From Maribacter polysaccharolyticus (GTDB taxonomy: Bacteria > Bacteroidota > Bacteroidia > Flavobacteriales > Flavobacteriaceae): a DNA stretch of 64,000 bases. Shown piece by piece: positions 8,119 to 18,200 of this stretch. Each line of letters starts with the position of its first letter. Position 1 is the stretch's first letter. The stretch covers positions 80,420 through 144,419 of the forward strand of contig NZ_JARBUY010000007.1 in NCBI RefSeq assembly GCF_028882255.1. Reading direction: 5' to 3'. Position numbers and translations under genes: made by a program. Under the pieces are notes generated by a model. The model worked only from the letters and a program-made list of their open reading frames with translations. It was not told the origin of the DNA and did not search any database.

Positions 8119-9312
8119 TCAATTTGTCACTGGGTTTAGGGGAACGGTATTTAAGAGCTCATTTTGGAACGCCTGTAAGCTTTTTCCCGAAGCTATAGGA
8201 TGCCCCAATGCGAGCAACGCACATTCCAAAGCATGTAATACGGCCATTAGGTCATTGGATGAGACCGACCCCATATGGCCTATCCTGAAATAGGAGGATT
8301 TGATCCCAGCGAGCAATCCTCCTGCCAGGATTACGTTTTTCTCGGTTATTTTAGCCCGCAATGCTGCACCATCGATGCCTTTTGGATAGTAAACCGCTGA
8401 TAGGGTATGGGCTGCCAAATGGGTTGTTTTTGGCAATATCCTTAACTTCAATGCCGCAATTCCCGCTCTAAAGGCCTTGGCCAAATTTTGATGTCTTTGG
8501 ATCCTTTTATCCATGCCTTCGGTACAGATGATCTTTAAACTGGTTTCAAGGGCCACGATCAAATTAACGGCAGGGGTCCCGAAATAAGAAGGTCTTCTTT
8601 CTTCGTACGCTTGCATTATGGGTAGCCAATTGTTCCAATCCGCATAATAATTGCCAACGGGCGTTTTTCTGTTTTTGAACACTCCCATGGCTTTTTGGGA
8701 GGCCATTAAAAGGGCGAGACCGGGAGGTACCCCGATGGCTTTTTGCGAAGCGGTCAAAACAACATCGATACCCCATTCGTCTTGCTTCAGTTCTTCCCCG
8801 GCAACGGAACATACGCCATCCAAAATGGAGAGTACATGGTATTTTTTGGCCAAATCCGCAATGGGTTTCGGGTCTATCAATATTCCTGTGGAAGTGTCGA
8901 CATGGGTAAGGGTAAGTACTTTATAGGGTTTTGATCGGAGTTCGTTTTCAATGGCGTCAAGGCTTACCACTTCCCCTATCGGGGCTTCTAAAATGGTGGT
9001 GTTCGCACCATACCGATCCAAAATGTCCTTAAACCGATGGCCAAAGTAACCGGAGGAAATAACGAGGGCGTTATCGCCATGTTCAATAAGGTTGGCCGCG
9101 GCCATATCCATGGCCAAGGTGCCCGTACCCGCAACGATAAAAGGTTGGCCCGAGGGCGATTGCCATACCTCCCTCATGAGTTCAAGGCTATTTCCAAAAA
9201 CTTCGATAAATTTAGGGGCAATATGACTTGTTGTCGCCTGGCCCATGGCTTGTAAGACTTCCGGTTCAAATTCGATAGGACCGGGAATCATGAGTAGTTT
9301 TCTTCCTTTCAT
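8119..9312 (-). CDS. Class V PLP aminotransferase, alanine/serine-glyoxylate aminotransferase type
   Basis: A 397-aa fold-type I PLP enzyme. It starts with the typical LLMIPGPIEFEPEVLQAM. It has the glycine-rich VAGTGTLAMD, the cofactor Asp in SILDGVCSVAGE, and the Schiff-base Lys at about residue 190 in TASQKAIGVPPG. The SQKAIG/PPG form is that of the serine-pyruvate, serine-glyoxylate or alanine-glyoxylate group. These enzymes transaminate glyoxylate to glycine. It is 5 bp downstream of an RraA-like gene and follows isocitrate lyase and malate synthase, so a role in drawing off glyoxylate from the shunt to make glycine is a good inference. The amino donor cannot be read from sequence. Confidence 0.85.
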   Translation of the reverse strand: MKGRKLLMIPGPIEFEPEVLQAMGQATTSHIAPKFIEVFGNSLELMREVWQSPSGQPFIVAGTGTLAMDMAAANLIEHGDNALVISSGYFGHRFKDILDRYGANTTILEAPIGEVVSLDAIENELRSKPYKVLTLTHVDTSTGILIDPKPIADLAKKYHVLSILDGVCSVAGEELKQDEWGIDVVLTASQKAIGVPPGLALLMASQKAMGVFKNRKTPVGNYYADWNNWLPIMQAYEERRPSYFGTPAVNLIVALETSLKIICTEGMDKRIQRHQNLAKAFRAGIAALKLRILPKTTHLAAHTLSAVYYPKGIDGAALRAKITEKNVILAGGLLAGIKSSYFRIGHMGSVSSNDLMAVLHALECALLALGHPIASGKSLQAFQNELLNTVPLNPVTN

Positions 9313-9317
9313 GGCTA

Positions 9318-9794
9318 TTACACTAAATTTTGTTTGCTGATCAATATGCCGTCATGATCCACATAAATATATTCATCCTGTATAAAAGTAACACCTCCAA
9401 ATTCAACAGCGACCCCGATTTCCCCATTATTTCGTTTTATACTCTTAACGGGGGAAGTGTTTAGCGCCCTGATACCGATGTTCATGGTATTGATGGGCTG
9501 ACTATCGCGAAGGCACCCATTGATGATGATCCCGTTCCAGTTATTTTGAATCGCCAACGTGGCCAATCGATCTCCGACCAAGGCACAACGTAGGGAGCCA
9601 CCCCCGTCCACGACGAGTACTTTTCCCTTTCCGTCGGATTCGAGTTGTTTCCGTACCAATGAATTGTCTTCAAAGAGCTTTAAGGTCGATATTTTTCCCG
9701 TAAATGCCTTTTTGTTCCCGAAAGGCCGAAAAATGGGATCGACACAAGTGAGTTGTAAATGGTATTCATCCCAAAGGTCTGCAGTGGTGAACAT
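9318..9794 (-). CDS. RraA / HMG-aldolase-family protein
   Basis: A 158-aa protein starting MFTTADLWDEY, the usual start of the family. A longer frame to 9872 would cross the hairpin at 9839-9870 and is rejected. The core GKVLVVDGGGSLRCALVGDRLA and NGCLRDSQPI are conserved. The paired Arg-Asp of NGCxRD is the catalytic pair in class II 4-hydroxy-4-methyl-2-oxoglutarate aldolases, which also decarboxylate oxaloacetate. The same fold includes RraA, an inhibitor of RNase E. Position between a glyoxylate aminotransferase (5 bp downstream) and isocitrate lyase favours a metabolic role in oxoacid chemistry over RNase regulation, but the sequence alone does not decide. Confidence 0.82.
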   Translation of the reverse strand: MFTTADLWDEYHLQLTCVDPIFRPFGNKKAFTGKISTLKLFEDNSLVRKQLESDGKGKVLVVDGGGSLRCALVGDRLATLAIQNNWNGIIINGCLRDSQPINTMNIGIRALNTSPVKSIKRNNGEIGVAVEFGGVTFIQDEYIYVDHDGILISKQNLV

Positions 9795-9838
9795 GTTTAT
9801 TGGTTTTGGTAAAAGGGTTCTTTTGGGTAACTGAAATT

Positions 9839-9870
9839 GGTAAAGGCGACATCCAAATGTCGCCTTTACC
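9839..9870 (-). terminator. Long hairpin between isocitrate lyase and RraA-like gene
   Basis: A perfect 14-bp stem, GGTAAAGGCGACAT (9839-9852) with ATGTCGCCTTTACC (9857-9870), has a 4-nt loop. It starts 18 bp after the aceA stop. On the minus strand it is followed by AATTTCAG rather than a clean U-run, so it may be a partial terminator or an mRNA-stabilising 3' structure separating aceA from the downstream pair. Confidence 0.55.
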
Positions 9871-9887
9871 ATAGAACTGGATCGGAT

Positions 9888-11498
9888 TTATTTGGTTAGG
9901 ACAAGTTCTATCGTTTCTTCCTTTTCATTCAGTTCAAACTGATTGCTGGTGTTTTTCGCTCCACCCGCTTTTAAGGCCTTATCCCCGGCAAAGAACGTTT
10001 TATGATCGTCACCCAGGTCAGAACCGGCCATACGTTGGTGTTTCACACAGGAAACCCCTTTTCGTATTTCCTGTCGCTGCACCCCTTTAACGTATGCCAA
10101 CATCCCTTCTTCCCCAAAATACCCTGCTGTAAGGTCGTTCATTTGAAGGGCTGCCGTATGATAGGTGGGCAATGTGATCAAATGGTGGAATACCCCGGCA
10201 TTTTTGGCGGCATCCATTTGAAAGGTGCGGATCATTTCATCGGCCCGGTCCGATAGTGGCGTACCATCGTATTTGGCATCCATTAAATTCTCGCGAGAAT
10301 AGAAAGATACATCCTTACCCGATTTTTTCATGGCATCATATGCCTGCTGGCGAAAATTGAGCGTCCAGTTGAAAGAAGGGGAATTGTTATATACCAATTT
10401 TGCATTGGGTACCTCCTTTTTGACCCTGTTCACCATATGGGCAATCTGTTCCACATTTGGGGTTGGGGTCTCTATCCAAAGTAAGTCCGCCCCGTTGTTA
10501 AGGCTTGTAATACAATCAAGTACCACCCGATCGATATTGGAGTTTTCCTTGAACTTGTAAAGTCCATTGGGCATACGTAAAGGACGCACTAATTTGCCAT
10601 TGCGTTTGAACAAAACATCATTCTCATTGACATCGTCCATGGTCACCTCCTCGGCCTCCACAAAATCCATATATTGGGATGCCAAATCACCTTCTTCTTG
10701 GGATACCGGAAGTTTTTGGGTAAGTCCGGCCCCTTCGGAATCCGTTCGTGCCACAATGATACCTTCTTCAACCCCCAATTCCAAAAAGGCATACCGCAAG
10801 GCGTTTAATTTTGCGATGAAATCCTCATGGGGTACCGTAACCTTTCCATCTTGGTGACCACATTGTTTGGCATCGGATACTTGATTTTCGATTTGAAGGG
10901 CACAGGCCCCTGCTTCTATCATCTTTTTTCCTAAAAGGTAGGTGGCCTCTTCGTTACCGAAACCGGCATCGATATCGGCGATGATGGGGACCACATGGGT
11001 TTCAAAATTGTCGATCTCCGATTGTACATCCTCTCCCGCATCCAAACGACGGAAAAGGTCGTTCAGTTCCACGGCATCGGCCTGTTTCAAGAAAGTGTAT
11101 ATTTCTTCGATCAGTTTTGGTACGGCCGTTTTCTCATGCATGGATTGGTCGGGCAAAGGTCCCAATTCGGAACGTAACGCCGCAACCATCCAACCCGAAA
11201 GATAAAGGTACTTTTTGTTCGTACTGCCATGATGCTTTTTAACGGCGATCATTTTTTGTTGGGCAATAAAACCATGCCAGCATCCTAGGGATTGGGTGTA
11301 TTGGGTAGGGTCCGCATCATATTCGGCCATATCCTTTCTCATAATACCAGCGGTATATTTGGCAATGTCCAACCCTGTTTTAAACCTGTTTTGCAAGGCA
11401 ATGCGCGCTGCGTTTTCCGGACTTATACTAGCCCAGGTATTTCCGTGTTTCGCTTTTAAGTTTCGTACTACTTCCAAGGCGTTGTTATACTGTGTCAT
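9888..11498 (-). CDS. aceA: Isocitrate lyase
   Basis: A 536-aa glyoxylate-shunt enzyme that cleaves isocitrate to glyoxylate and succinate in the cytosol. The catalytic loop is QCGHQDGKVTVPHEDF with Cys at about residue 213 (KKCGH in most bacterial enzymes; here the motif is KQCGH). Metal and substrate regions include VPIIADIDAGFGN, ARTDSEGA, LLWIETPTPN and YNNSPSFNW. It is longer than the 430-aa E. coli type and belongs to the longer form found in several Bacteroidota and eukaryotes. It lies 211 bp downstream of malate synthase on the same strand. Both are probably controlled by the divergent RamB-like regulator. Confidence 0.95.
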   Translation of the reverse strand: MTQYNNALEVVRNLKAKHGNTWASISPENAARIALQNRFKTGLDIAKYTAGIMRKDMAEYDADPTQYTQSLGCWHGFIAQQKMIAVKKHHGSTNKKYLYLSGWMVAALRSELGPLPDQSMHEKTAVPKLIEEIYTFLKQADAVELNDLFRRLDAGEDVQSEIDNFETHVVPIIADIDAGFGNEEATYLLGKKMIEAGACALQIENQVSDAKQCGHQDGKVTVPHEDFIAKLNALRYAFLELGVEEGIIVARTDSEGAGLTQKLPVSQEEGDLASQYMDFVEAEEVTMDDVNENDVLFKRNGKLVRPLRMPNGLYKFKENSNIDRVVLDCITSLNNGADLLWIETPTPNVEQIAHMVNRVKKEVPNAKLVYNNSPSFNWTLNFRQQAYDAMKKSGKDVSFYSRENLMDAKYDGTPLSDRADEMIRTFQMDAAKNAGVFHHLITLPTYHTAALQMNDLTAGYFGEEGMLAYVKGVQRQEIRKGVSCVKHQRMAGSDLGDDHKTFFAGDKALKAGGAKNTSNQFELNEKEETIELVLTK

Positions 11499-11708
11499 AA
11501 TTCTAGGCTTTAAAGTTTAATGAAATTGGGAGGGGTTGAACTCAATGTTGTGGGTGTTCGATGGGCATTGTAGTCAACCTTGTTGCTGATTGCCCAATTT
11601 GTGACCAGGGTTCGTGTTTTCTCTAGATTTTCCATAGTTTTGTAATATGTTATTATTAGTAATAATTAAATCCTGTTGATTGTTACCGCAATCGCAGGAT
11701 TGCTTTTT

Positions 11709-13307
11709 TTAAATGTATTGATAGGCCGGAATCGTAAGGAACTCCTCGAAATTTTCCGAGAGTACCAATTGATCAAAAAGGCTGAAAGCCAATTGAAACT
11801 TGGTGTTTTTTATATGGTCCTCGCCATATTCCGTTATGATTTTTTCTATTTCATGGTCAAAAAGTTTCGCATACAATTCAATGTTGAATGTTCTGCCATC
11901 CTCCAACTGTACCCCGTTCTTTAACCATTGCCACACCTGTGTCCGGGATATTTCGGCGGTCGCGGCGTCTTCCATTAGATTATAGAGGGCAACTGCTCCG
12001 TAACCACGTAACCAGGATTCAAGATAAAGGATACCGACATTGATGTTTTTTCTGATTCCCGCTTCGGTAATGGTCCCTTTTGGGATTTCCACAAGATCCG
12101 CTTCGGTAATTCGTACATCGTCACGGGTAACATGTAATTGGTTCGGCGTAGGCATATGTTGATCGAATTCGGATAGGGCCACGGCAACTAGGGCAGGATG
12201 GGCCACCCAAGTACCATCATGTCCGTTTTTGACTTCCCGTTCTTTGTCTTTCCTTACCTTTTCCAAAGCCTCGGCATTGGCGGATTCATTGTTCTTGATC
12301 GGAATTTGCGCAGCCATTCCACCAATCGCAAGTATGCCCCGTTTGTGGCAACGTTGGATGACCAATTTTGAATACGCCTCCATAAAAGGGGTCGTCATGG
12401 TTACTTGATCGCGGTTGGGAACGACAAACTCGGGTCGATTCCTGAATTTTTTGATGTACGAAAAGATATAATCCCAACGCCCACAGTTCAATCCTACAAT
12501 ATGGTCTTTAAGTTCGTATATTATTTCATCCAACTGAAAGCTGGCCGTTATCGTTTCTATCAATACCGTAGCCTTGAAGGTACCTTTGGGCACACCAAGG
12601 TATTCCTGGGCGAAGGTGAATACCGCATTCCACCAACGGGCTTCGGTATAGTGTTCCAATTTAGGAAGATAGAAGTAAGGGGCCGTATGCTGTTTTAACA
12701 GTGTTTCCGTATTGTGGAACACGTATAGGCCGAAATCCAATAAGCTTCCGGACAGTTCCTCACCATTGATGAAGATATGCCTTTCGTTTAAATGCAAGCC
12801 CCTTGGTCTAACCAGCAATACGGCGGTTTCCGGGTTTAGGGTGTACGATTTGCCCGTATCGGGATTAACGAACGAGATGTCGTTTTTGTTCGCATCGATG
12901 AGGTTTTGTTGGCCTTCCATGACATTTTTCCAAGAAGGGGCCGTACTGTCCTCTAAATCCGCCATAAACGTTTTCGCTCCCGAGTTCAGGGCGTTGATGA
13001 TCATTTTTCGGTCTACGGGACCGGTGATTTCCACCCGTCGGTCCTGTAGGTCCTGTGGAATGGCACCGGCTTTCCATTCCCCGTTACGGATAGTGGTGGT
13101 TTCATCGGGGAAGGTGGGAAGCATTCCACTATCGAATAGCTTTTGTTGTTCGTTGCGTTTTTCCAATAGTGAAAGTCGTTGCGCATTGAATTTTTCATGC
13201 AGTGCGGTGATGAAACCAAGGGCCTCCTCGGTCAAAATTTCCGGATAGGTGTTTCTTACCTCATTAGAGAAAGTGATTTTGGATTGTTTTAAAAGTGTGT
13301 GTTCCAT
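11709..13307 (-). CDS. aceB: Malate synthase (A type)
   Basis: A 532-aa enzyme condensing glyoxylate with acetyl-CoA to malate. Key regions are NALNSGAKTFMADLEDSTAPSW, LLVRPRGLHL, VLIETITASFQLDEIIYEL (catalytic metal Glu) and LNCGRWDYIFSYIKK (second metal ligand). The C-terminal catalytic Asp region is LMEDAATAEISRTQVWQW. Length and motifs fit isoform A rather than G. I start at the ATG (13305-13307, MEHTLLKQSK); a TTG eight codons upstream is also open but lies closer to the promoter. A weak -7-like TATTATTG (13329-13336, minus strand) precedes it, with the TTCGC boxes upstream at 13360-13410. Confidence 0.95.
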   Translation of the reverse strand: MEHTLLKQSKITFSNEVRNTYPEILTEEALGFITALHEKFNAQRLSLLEKRNEQQKLFDSGMLPTFPDETTTIRNGEWKAGAIPQDLQDRRVEITGPVDRKMIINALNSGAKTFMADLEDSTAPSWKNVMEGQQNLIDANKNDISFVNPDTGKSYTLNPETAVLLVRPRGLHLNERHIFINGEELSGSLLDFGLYVFHNTETLLKQHTAPYFYLPKLEHYTEARWWNAVFTFAQEYLGVPKGTFKATVLIETITASFQLDEIIYELKDHIVGLNCGRWDYIFSYIKKFRNRPEFVVPNRDQVTMTTPFMEAYSKLVIQRCHKRGILAIGGMAAQIPIKNNESANAEALEKVRKDKEREVKNGHDGTWVAHPALVAVALSEFDQHMPTPNQLHVTRDDVRITEADLVEIPKGTITEAGIRKNINVGILYLESWLRGYGAVALYNLMEDAATAEISRTQVWQWLKNGVQLEDGRTFNIELYAKLFDHEIEKIITEYGEDHIKNTKFQLAFSLFDQLVLSENFEEFLTIPAYQYI

Positions 13308-13359
13308 GGTGTTATAGAATTTATTCGACAATAATAAAACAAAGTTTTTGAAAAAACAA

Positions 13360-13410
13360 GCGAACGTTCGCTAAAAATAAAAATTCGCAAAATATCAATG
13401 TTCGCAAAAA
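13360..13410. promoter_or_regulatory. Three phased TTCGC boxes between aceB and its regulator
   Basis: TTCGCTAAAA (13367), TTCGCAAAAT (13384) and TTCGCAAAAA (13401) recur at exactly 17-bp intervals on one strand. The first is also half of the 12-bp palindrome GCGAACGTTCGC (13360-13371). RamB operators in actinobacteria contain a TTTGCAAA-type core, so these resemble binding sites for the adjacent RamB-like protein. The first box lies about 24 bp upstream of the aceB -7-like element, and the last lies 5 bp before a consensus TATATTTG (13415-13422) that would drive the regulator gene. Confidence 0.65.
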
Positions 13411-13427
13411 TGGGTATATTTGTGTTT

Positions 13428-14906
13428 ATGCAGGAAGATTACATTAAATTGATTTTTGGGTTAAAGCTAAAGCAGATAAGGACTGACAAGAATTTGTCCT
13501 TGTTTGGGCTGTCCAAACTTTCCGGGCTTTCAAAGTCGTATTTAAACGAAATCGAAAACGGAAAAAAATATCCGAAACCGGATAAAATCGCCATCCTTTC
13601 AGAGAAATTGGACGTGCCTTATGATCAAATGGTGTCTTTGAAGTTGGATAAAAACCTGGCGCCGATCGGAAATCTGTTAAAGTCCAAGATCTTGAAAGAG
13701 ATTCCGTTAGAGCTTTTTGGGATCAAAGAAAGTACCTTGATCGATATTGTGGCCAATGCCCCCGTAAAAGTGAATGCTTTTATCAATACCATCATTGAGA
13801 TAGCCCAAAATTATAATTTTAGCAGGGAAAGTTTTTTCCTGGCATCGGTTCGTTCTTTTCAACAATCGAACAACAATTATTTTGACGATCTGGAACAAAG
13901 TGTGCTGCGGTTCGCCAAAGCCTACCAAATTAATCTGGAAAAGATTCTGTCCTCCAAGGAACTCGAGGAAATATTGATCGAAGAGTATGGTTATAAGATC
14001 AATGGGGACGAGTTGTCCAAGTTTGAGGCATTGGGCAGTTTGCGCTCGGTTTTTATCCCAAAGTCCAAAACGCTTTTGCTTACCGATGGAATCGATGAGG
14101 CACAGCGCACCTTCATTTATGCCAAGGAAATCGCCTATAATTATTTAGAGACCAAAGAGCGTCTGTTCACCTTCCCGTGGATCAAGTTCGATACCTTCGA
14201 TCAGGTCCTCAATAATTTATATGCTTCTTATTTTGCCGGAGCCTTGGTCATTCCCAAAGACCGGCTTACCAAACAATTGATCGGTATTTTCGAAAAGGAA
14301 ACCTTTGATGCGGATTTGTTCCTTGAGGCCATCAACGCCTTCAATGCTTCGCCGGAATCCTTTTACCAACGATTGACCAATATTTTGCCTAAGGAATTCA
14401 ATATCCAGAATTTGTTTTTTTTACGGTTTTCGCATAAAGCCAACAGCGATAGGTACTATTTGAAAAAAGAATTGCATTTGTCGCACCAACATTCACCCCA
14501 CGCGAACGAAACCGATGAACATTACTGTAGGCGGTGGGTCTCCATAAAAATGTTGAAGGATATTCGTAAAGGTAGGAAGGAACATGAATTTGACATGCAG
14601 ATTTCCAATTATGTAAGCGATGGAATGAAATATCTGGTGTTTGCCTCGGCAACGAAAGATCCCTTTAAAGAAGATTACTATCGAAGTATCAGTATTGGTC
14701 TACTGATAAACAAACAGTTGGAGCGAAAGGTGAAATTTTTGGAGGATCCCAAGATCGTTACCCGCAATGTAGGGGTCACCTGCGAACGTTGTGCCATTAC
14801 CGATTGTAAGGATAGGAAAGTACCGCCAATCGCATTGGAGAAAAGTGCTAAAAACCAAAAGATAGAGAAAATCGTTGAAGAATTGAACCAAAGGTTCGGT
14901 TCCTGA
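13428..14906 (+). CDS. RamB-like XRE regulator of glyoxylate/acetate genes (HTH + IrrE-like + DUF2083)
   Basis: About 492 aa. An N-terminal XRE helix-turn-helix (LKLKQIRTDKNLSLFGLSKL, YLNEIENGKKYPKPDKI) is followed by a long central region with an ImmA/IrrE-like segment (DEAQRTFIYAKEIAYNYL). The C-terminal DUF2083 domain ends in a Cys cluster (GVTCERCAITDCKDR) that may bind metal. This architecture is that of short-chain acyl-CoA/acetate regulators such as RamB, which control aceA and aceB. It is divergent from aceB with phased boxes between. I start at ATG 13428; an ATG at 13398 overlaps the third box. The -7 box ends only 5 bp before the chosen ATG, so the mRNA may be leaderless. Confidence 0.85.
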   Translation: MQEDYIKLIFGLKLKQIRTDKNLSLFGLSKLSGLSKSYLNEIENGKKYPKPDKIAILSEKLDVPYDQMVSLKLDKNLAPIGNLLKSKILKEIPLELFGIKESTLIDIVANAPVKVNAFINTIIEIAQNYNFSRESFFLASVRSFQQSNNNYFDDLEQSVLRFAKAYQINLEKILSSKELEEILIEEYGYKINGDELSKFEALGSLRSVFIPKSKTLLLTDGIDEAQRTFIYAKEIAYNYLETKERLFTFPWIKFDTFDQVLNNLYASYFAGALVIPKDRLTKQLIGIFEKETFDADLFLEAINAFNASPESFYQRLTNILPKEFNIQNLFFLRFSHKANSDRYYLKKELHLSHQHSPHANETDEHYCRRWVSIKMLKDIRKGRKEHEFDMQISNYVSDGMKYLVFASATKDPFKEDYYRSISIGLLINKQLERKVKFLEDPKIVTRNVGVTCERCAITDCKDRKVPPIALEKSAKNQKIEKIVEELNQRFGS

Positions 14907-15236
14907 AAAACACTTGCCGGCCCTATAAGCGAATTTCACCCATATAGGACGCTTGGCCCCCTAAAGGCCTTGAAGATATAGGCGATGTGCGATTTTTAAA
15001 AAGCATCGCATCCGGTTTATGGCAAGTGCCGTGCCATAAGGTCCAAAATAAGTGGACCCATAAATGAAGATCAATGGTTTTTCCATACGGTGGAAATACC
15101 CTTTAAGATCATCAATCTGACAAAAAGTAACTGCTGTTAGTTTTTTATCTATAAAAGTTAGGGTTAAAATATGCCTCCTTGAAAAGGTTGCTTATTTTAG
15201 GCTTATCTTAGGCAACACTGAAAATCCAACTTCCAA
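14907..15236. other. Intergenic region upstream of the transglutaminase operon
   Basis: 330 bp with no convincing gene. It must hold the promoter of the plus-strand operon; the last 60 bp are AT-rich (TTGCTTATTTTAGG near 15188) but contain no exact TAnnTTTG box. I see no strong hairpin. Confidence 0.5.
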
Positions 15237-18200
15237 ATGGCATTAAAAGTAGTAATCGCACATAAAACCCGTTATAAATATGACCGAAGGGTCAATCTTT
15301 CTCCCCATATTTTTAGGTTGAGGCCAGCCCCTCATTGTAGGACGCCCATAGCGGCATATTCCATAAAGATAAAGCCGGAAACCCATTTTTTCAATTGGCA
15401 ACAAGACCCTTTCGGAAATTATTTGGCACGTATAGTTTTTCCTGAAAAAACGGAAGAACTATCGGTAGAGGTAGAGATCATAGCGGATTTAAAGACCATA
15501 AATCCTTTCGATTTTTTTGTGGAGGAAGCTGTTGAGGAATTTCCCTTCGCTTATTCCAACGATCTGAAAAAAGAACTTATGCCTTATCTGGAAGTCACCG
15601 AAGACGGTCCTTTGTTAAAGGAATGGATAAGCAAGCTAGATCTGACCCCCATACGCACCATCGATTTTCTTACCGGTCTGAACCAGAAAATATACGAGTA
15701 TCTGGATTATACCATACGCATGGAACCTGGGGTGCAGAGTTCGGAGGAGACCTTGGAACGTCGGTTGGGATCGTGTAGGGATTTTGCCTGGTTGTTGGTA
15801 CAGACCCTAAGACATTTGGGATTGGCAGCGCGTTTTGTTTCGGGATACCTGGTCCAATTGAAGTCGGACGAAAAATCATTGGACGGACCATCGGGTCCGG
15901 AAGAGGATTTTACCGATCTGCATGCATGGGCCGAGGTCTATATACCAGGGGCCGGATGGATCGGTTTGGATGCCACTTCCGGACTTTTGGCAGGGGAGGG
16001 GCATATTCCCTTGGCATGTACCCCTTCGTTTGAAAGTGCCGCTCCGGTTTACGGATTGACCGATCCGTGTGAAACCGAATTTGAGTTCGATAATTCGGTA
16101 ACCCGGATATTTGAATCCCCTCGGGTGACCAAACCGTATACCGACGACCAATGGAACGCCATTTATAATTTAGGCTTTGCAGTGGAAGAGGAACTACAGG
16201 CCAATGATGTGCGGCTTACCATGGGTGGCGAACCGACCTTCGTTTCGATCGATGATATGGAAGGGGAAGAATGGAATACCGCCGCGGATGGGGAAAACAA
16301 GAGGGAATTGGCAAGTTCCCTTTCCTTGCGACTGTTGGATGCTTTTGGGAAGGGTGGAATGCTGCATCATGCGCAGGGCAAATGGTACCCCGGGGAACCT
16401 TTACCCCGTTGGCTTATTGGGATCCATTGGCGTAAGGATGGTAAAACGATTTGGAAAGACCCCAAATGGTTGGCTTCTTTTACGGAAACCTATACGTTGC
16501 CCGAAGGTATTACAAGTACCTTCCTGCATACCTTATCGAAGAAATTGGCTTGTCCGGACAAATCCATTATACCCGCCTATGAAGATGCGTTTTATTTCTT
16601 ATGGGAAGAAGGTAAACTTCCTGTGGATGTTGACCCAACCGAATATGACAAAAAAGATACGGCCTTAAGGCGAAAGCTGGGGGAAGTAATGGAACAAGGC
16701 TTGGGCAAAACCGTAGGGCACGTTTTACCGCTGGCAAAAAGCAATGGGCTTTGGATCACCAATACCTGGGAGTTCAGGGGGGGACATCTTTATTTAACGC
16801 CCGGAAACTCACCGGTAGGATTGCGCTTACCTTTGGAATCCTTACCCAAAGACCCCGAAGTGCCCTCAACACCAACGGCGGAACCCGAGTTGTTCGAACC
16901 AAAACCGGACCTAAAGGCCTATGGGGAAGAACTGCAAAAAAGATTGGAGGCGAAAGCGCCCATAACCACTTTGGAAAAACAGCCTTATGTACGAACCGCT
17001 TTATGTGCTGAGGTAAGGGACGATAAGTTGTTCCTTTTCTTACCGCCTTTGGACAGTGCAGAGGACTTTCTCGATTTGGTGGCAAGTATTGAAGCAACGG
17101 CAAAGGAATTGGAAGTGCCCGTAATTATCGAAGGGTACGAACCACCAAGGGACAACCGATTGGAAGTGCTTAAGATCACTCCGGATCCCGGGGTCATCGA
17201 GGTGAATGTTCACCCGGCAAAGAATTGGCAAGAACTTACCGCCAATACCTTTACTTTGTATGAGGAAGCGAAAAAATCGCGTTTGGGTACCGAGAAATTC
17301 ATGTTGGATGGCAAACATACGGGTACAGGAGGGGGCAACCACGTTACCTTGGGCGGTACTACCCCAGCGGATAGTCCGTTACTCCGAAATCCCCAACTTC
17401 TTCGTAGTTTACTCACATTTTGGCAGCATCACCCTGGGCTTTCGTATTTGTTTTCAGGGGCCTTTATCGGCCCGACGAGTCAGGCTCCCCGTGTCGATGA
17501 AGCGCGACTTGAGAATCTTTACGAGCTTGAAATCGCATTTTCACAGATTCCCGATGATGAAGAAGTACCGTTTTGGTTGACCGACCGTTTATTCCGTCAT
17601 TTACTGACCGATATTACCGGGAATACCCATAGGGCGGAATTTTGTATCGATAAATTATATTCCCCGGATTCTTCCTCTGGGCGGCTCGGTATTTTGGAGT
17701 TGCGTGCTTTTGATATGCCGCCACATGCCCAGATGGGACTTATGCAGATGCTTTTGGTGCGAACCTTGGTATCCTGGTTTTGGAAAAAGCCTTATAAGCA
17801 TAATTTGGTGCGATGGGGTACCGAACTGCACGATAAATTTTTATTGGAACATTACGTCAAGGAAGATATCAAGGATATTGTTGGCCAGTTGAACGAGGCC
17901 GGATATCCCTTTAAATTGGATTGGTTCGATCCGTTTTTCGAATTTCGGTTCCCGTTATACGGTATGGTAGAGATCAACTCCATGCATATCGAACTGCGTA
18001 TGGCCATAGAACCATGGAATGTTTTGGGGGAAGAAATGTCAGGTCGTGGAACGGCACGTTATGTCGATTCCTCCTTGGAAAGGGTGCAGATAAAAATAAC
18101 CAACTTTATCAAAGAGCGGTATATTCTGACCTGTAACGGGGTGAAAATAGAACTGAGCCCGACCGGAGTCAAGGGGGAATATGTTGCCGGGGTACGTTAT

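Noticed and set aside
11511..11636. Apparent 41-codon small gene between aceB and aceA
   Set aside because: Careful reading shows an in-frame TGA after about 20 codons, so no meaningful frame remains.
11689..11710. Hairpin followed by T7 on the plus strand near the aceB stop
   Set aside because: Its orientation is opposite to both neighbouring genes, so it is unlikely to be their terminator.
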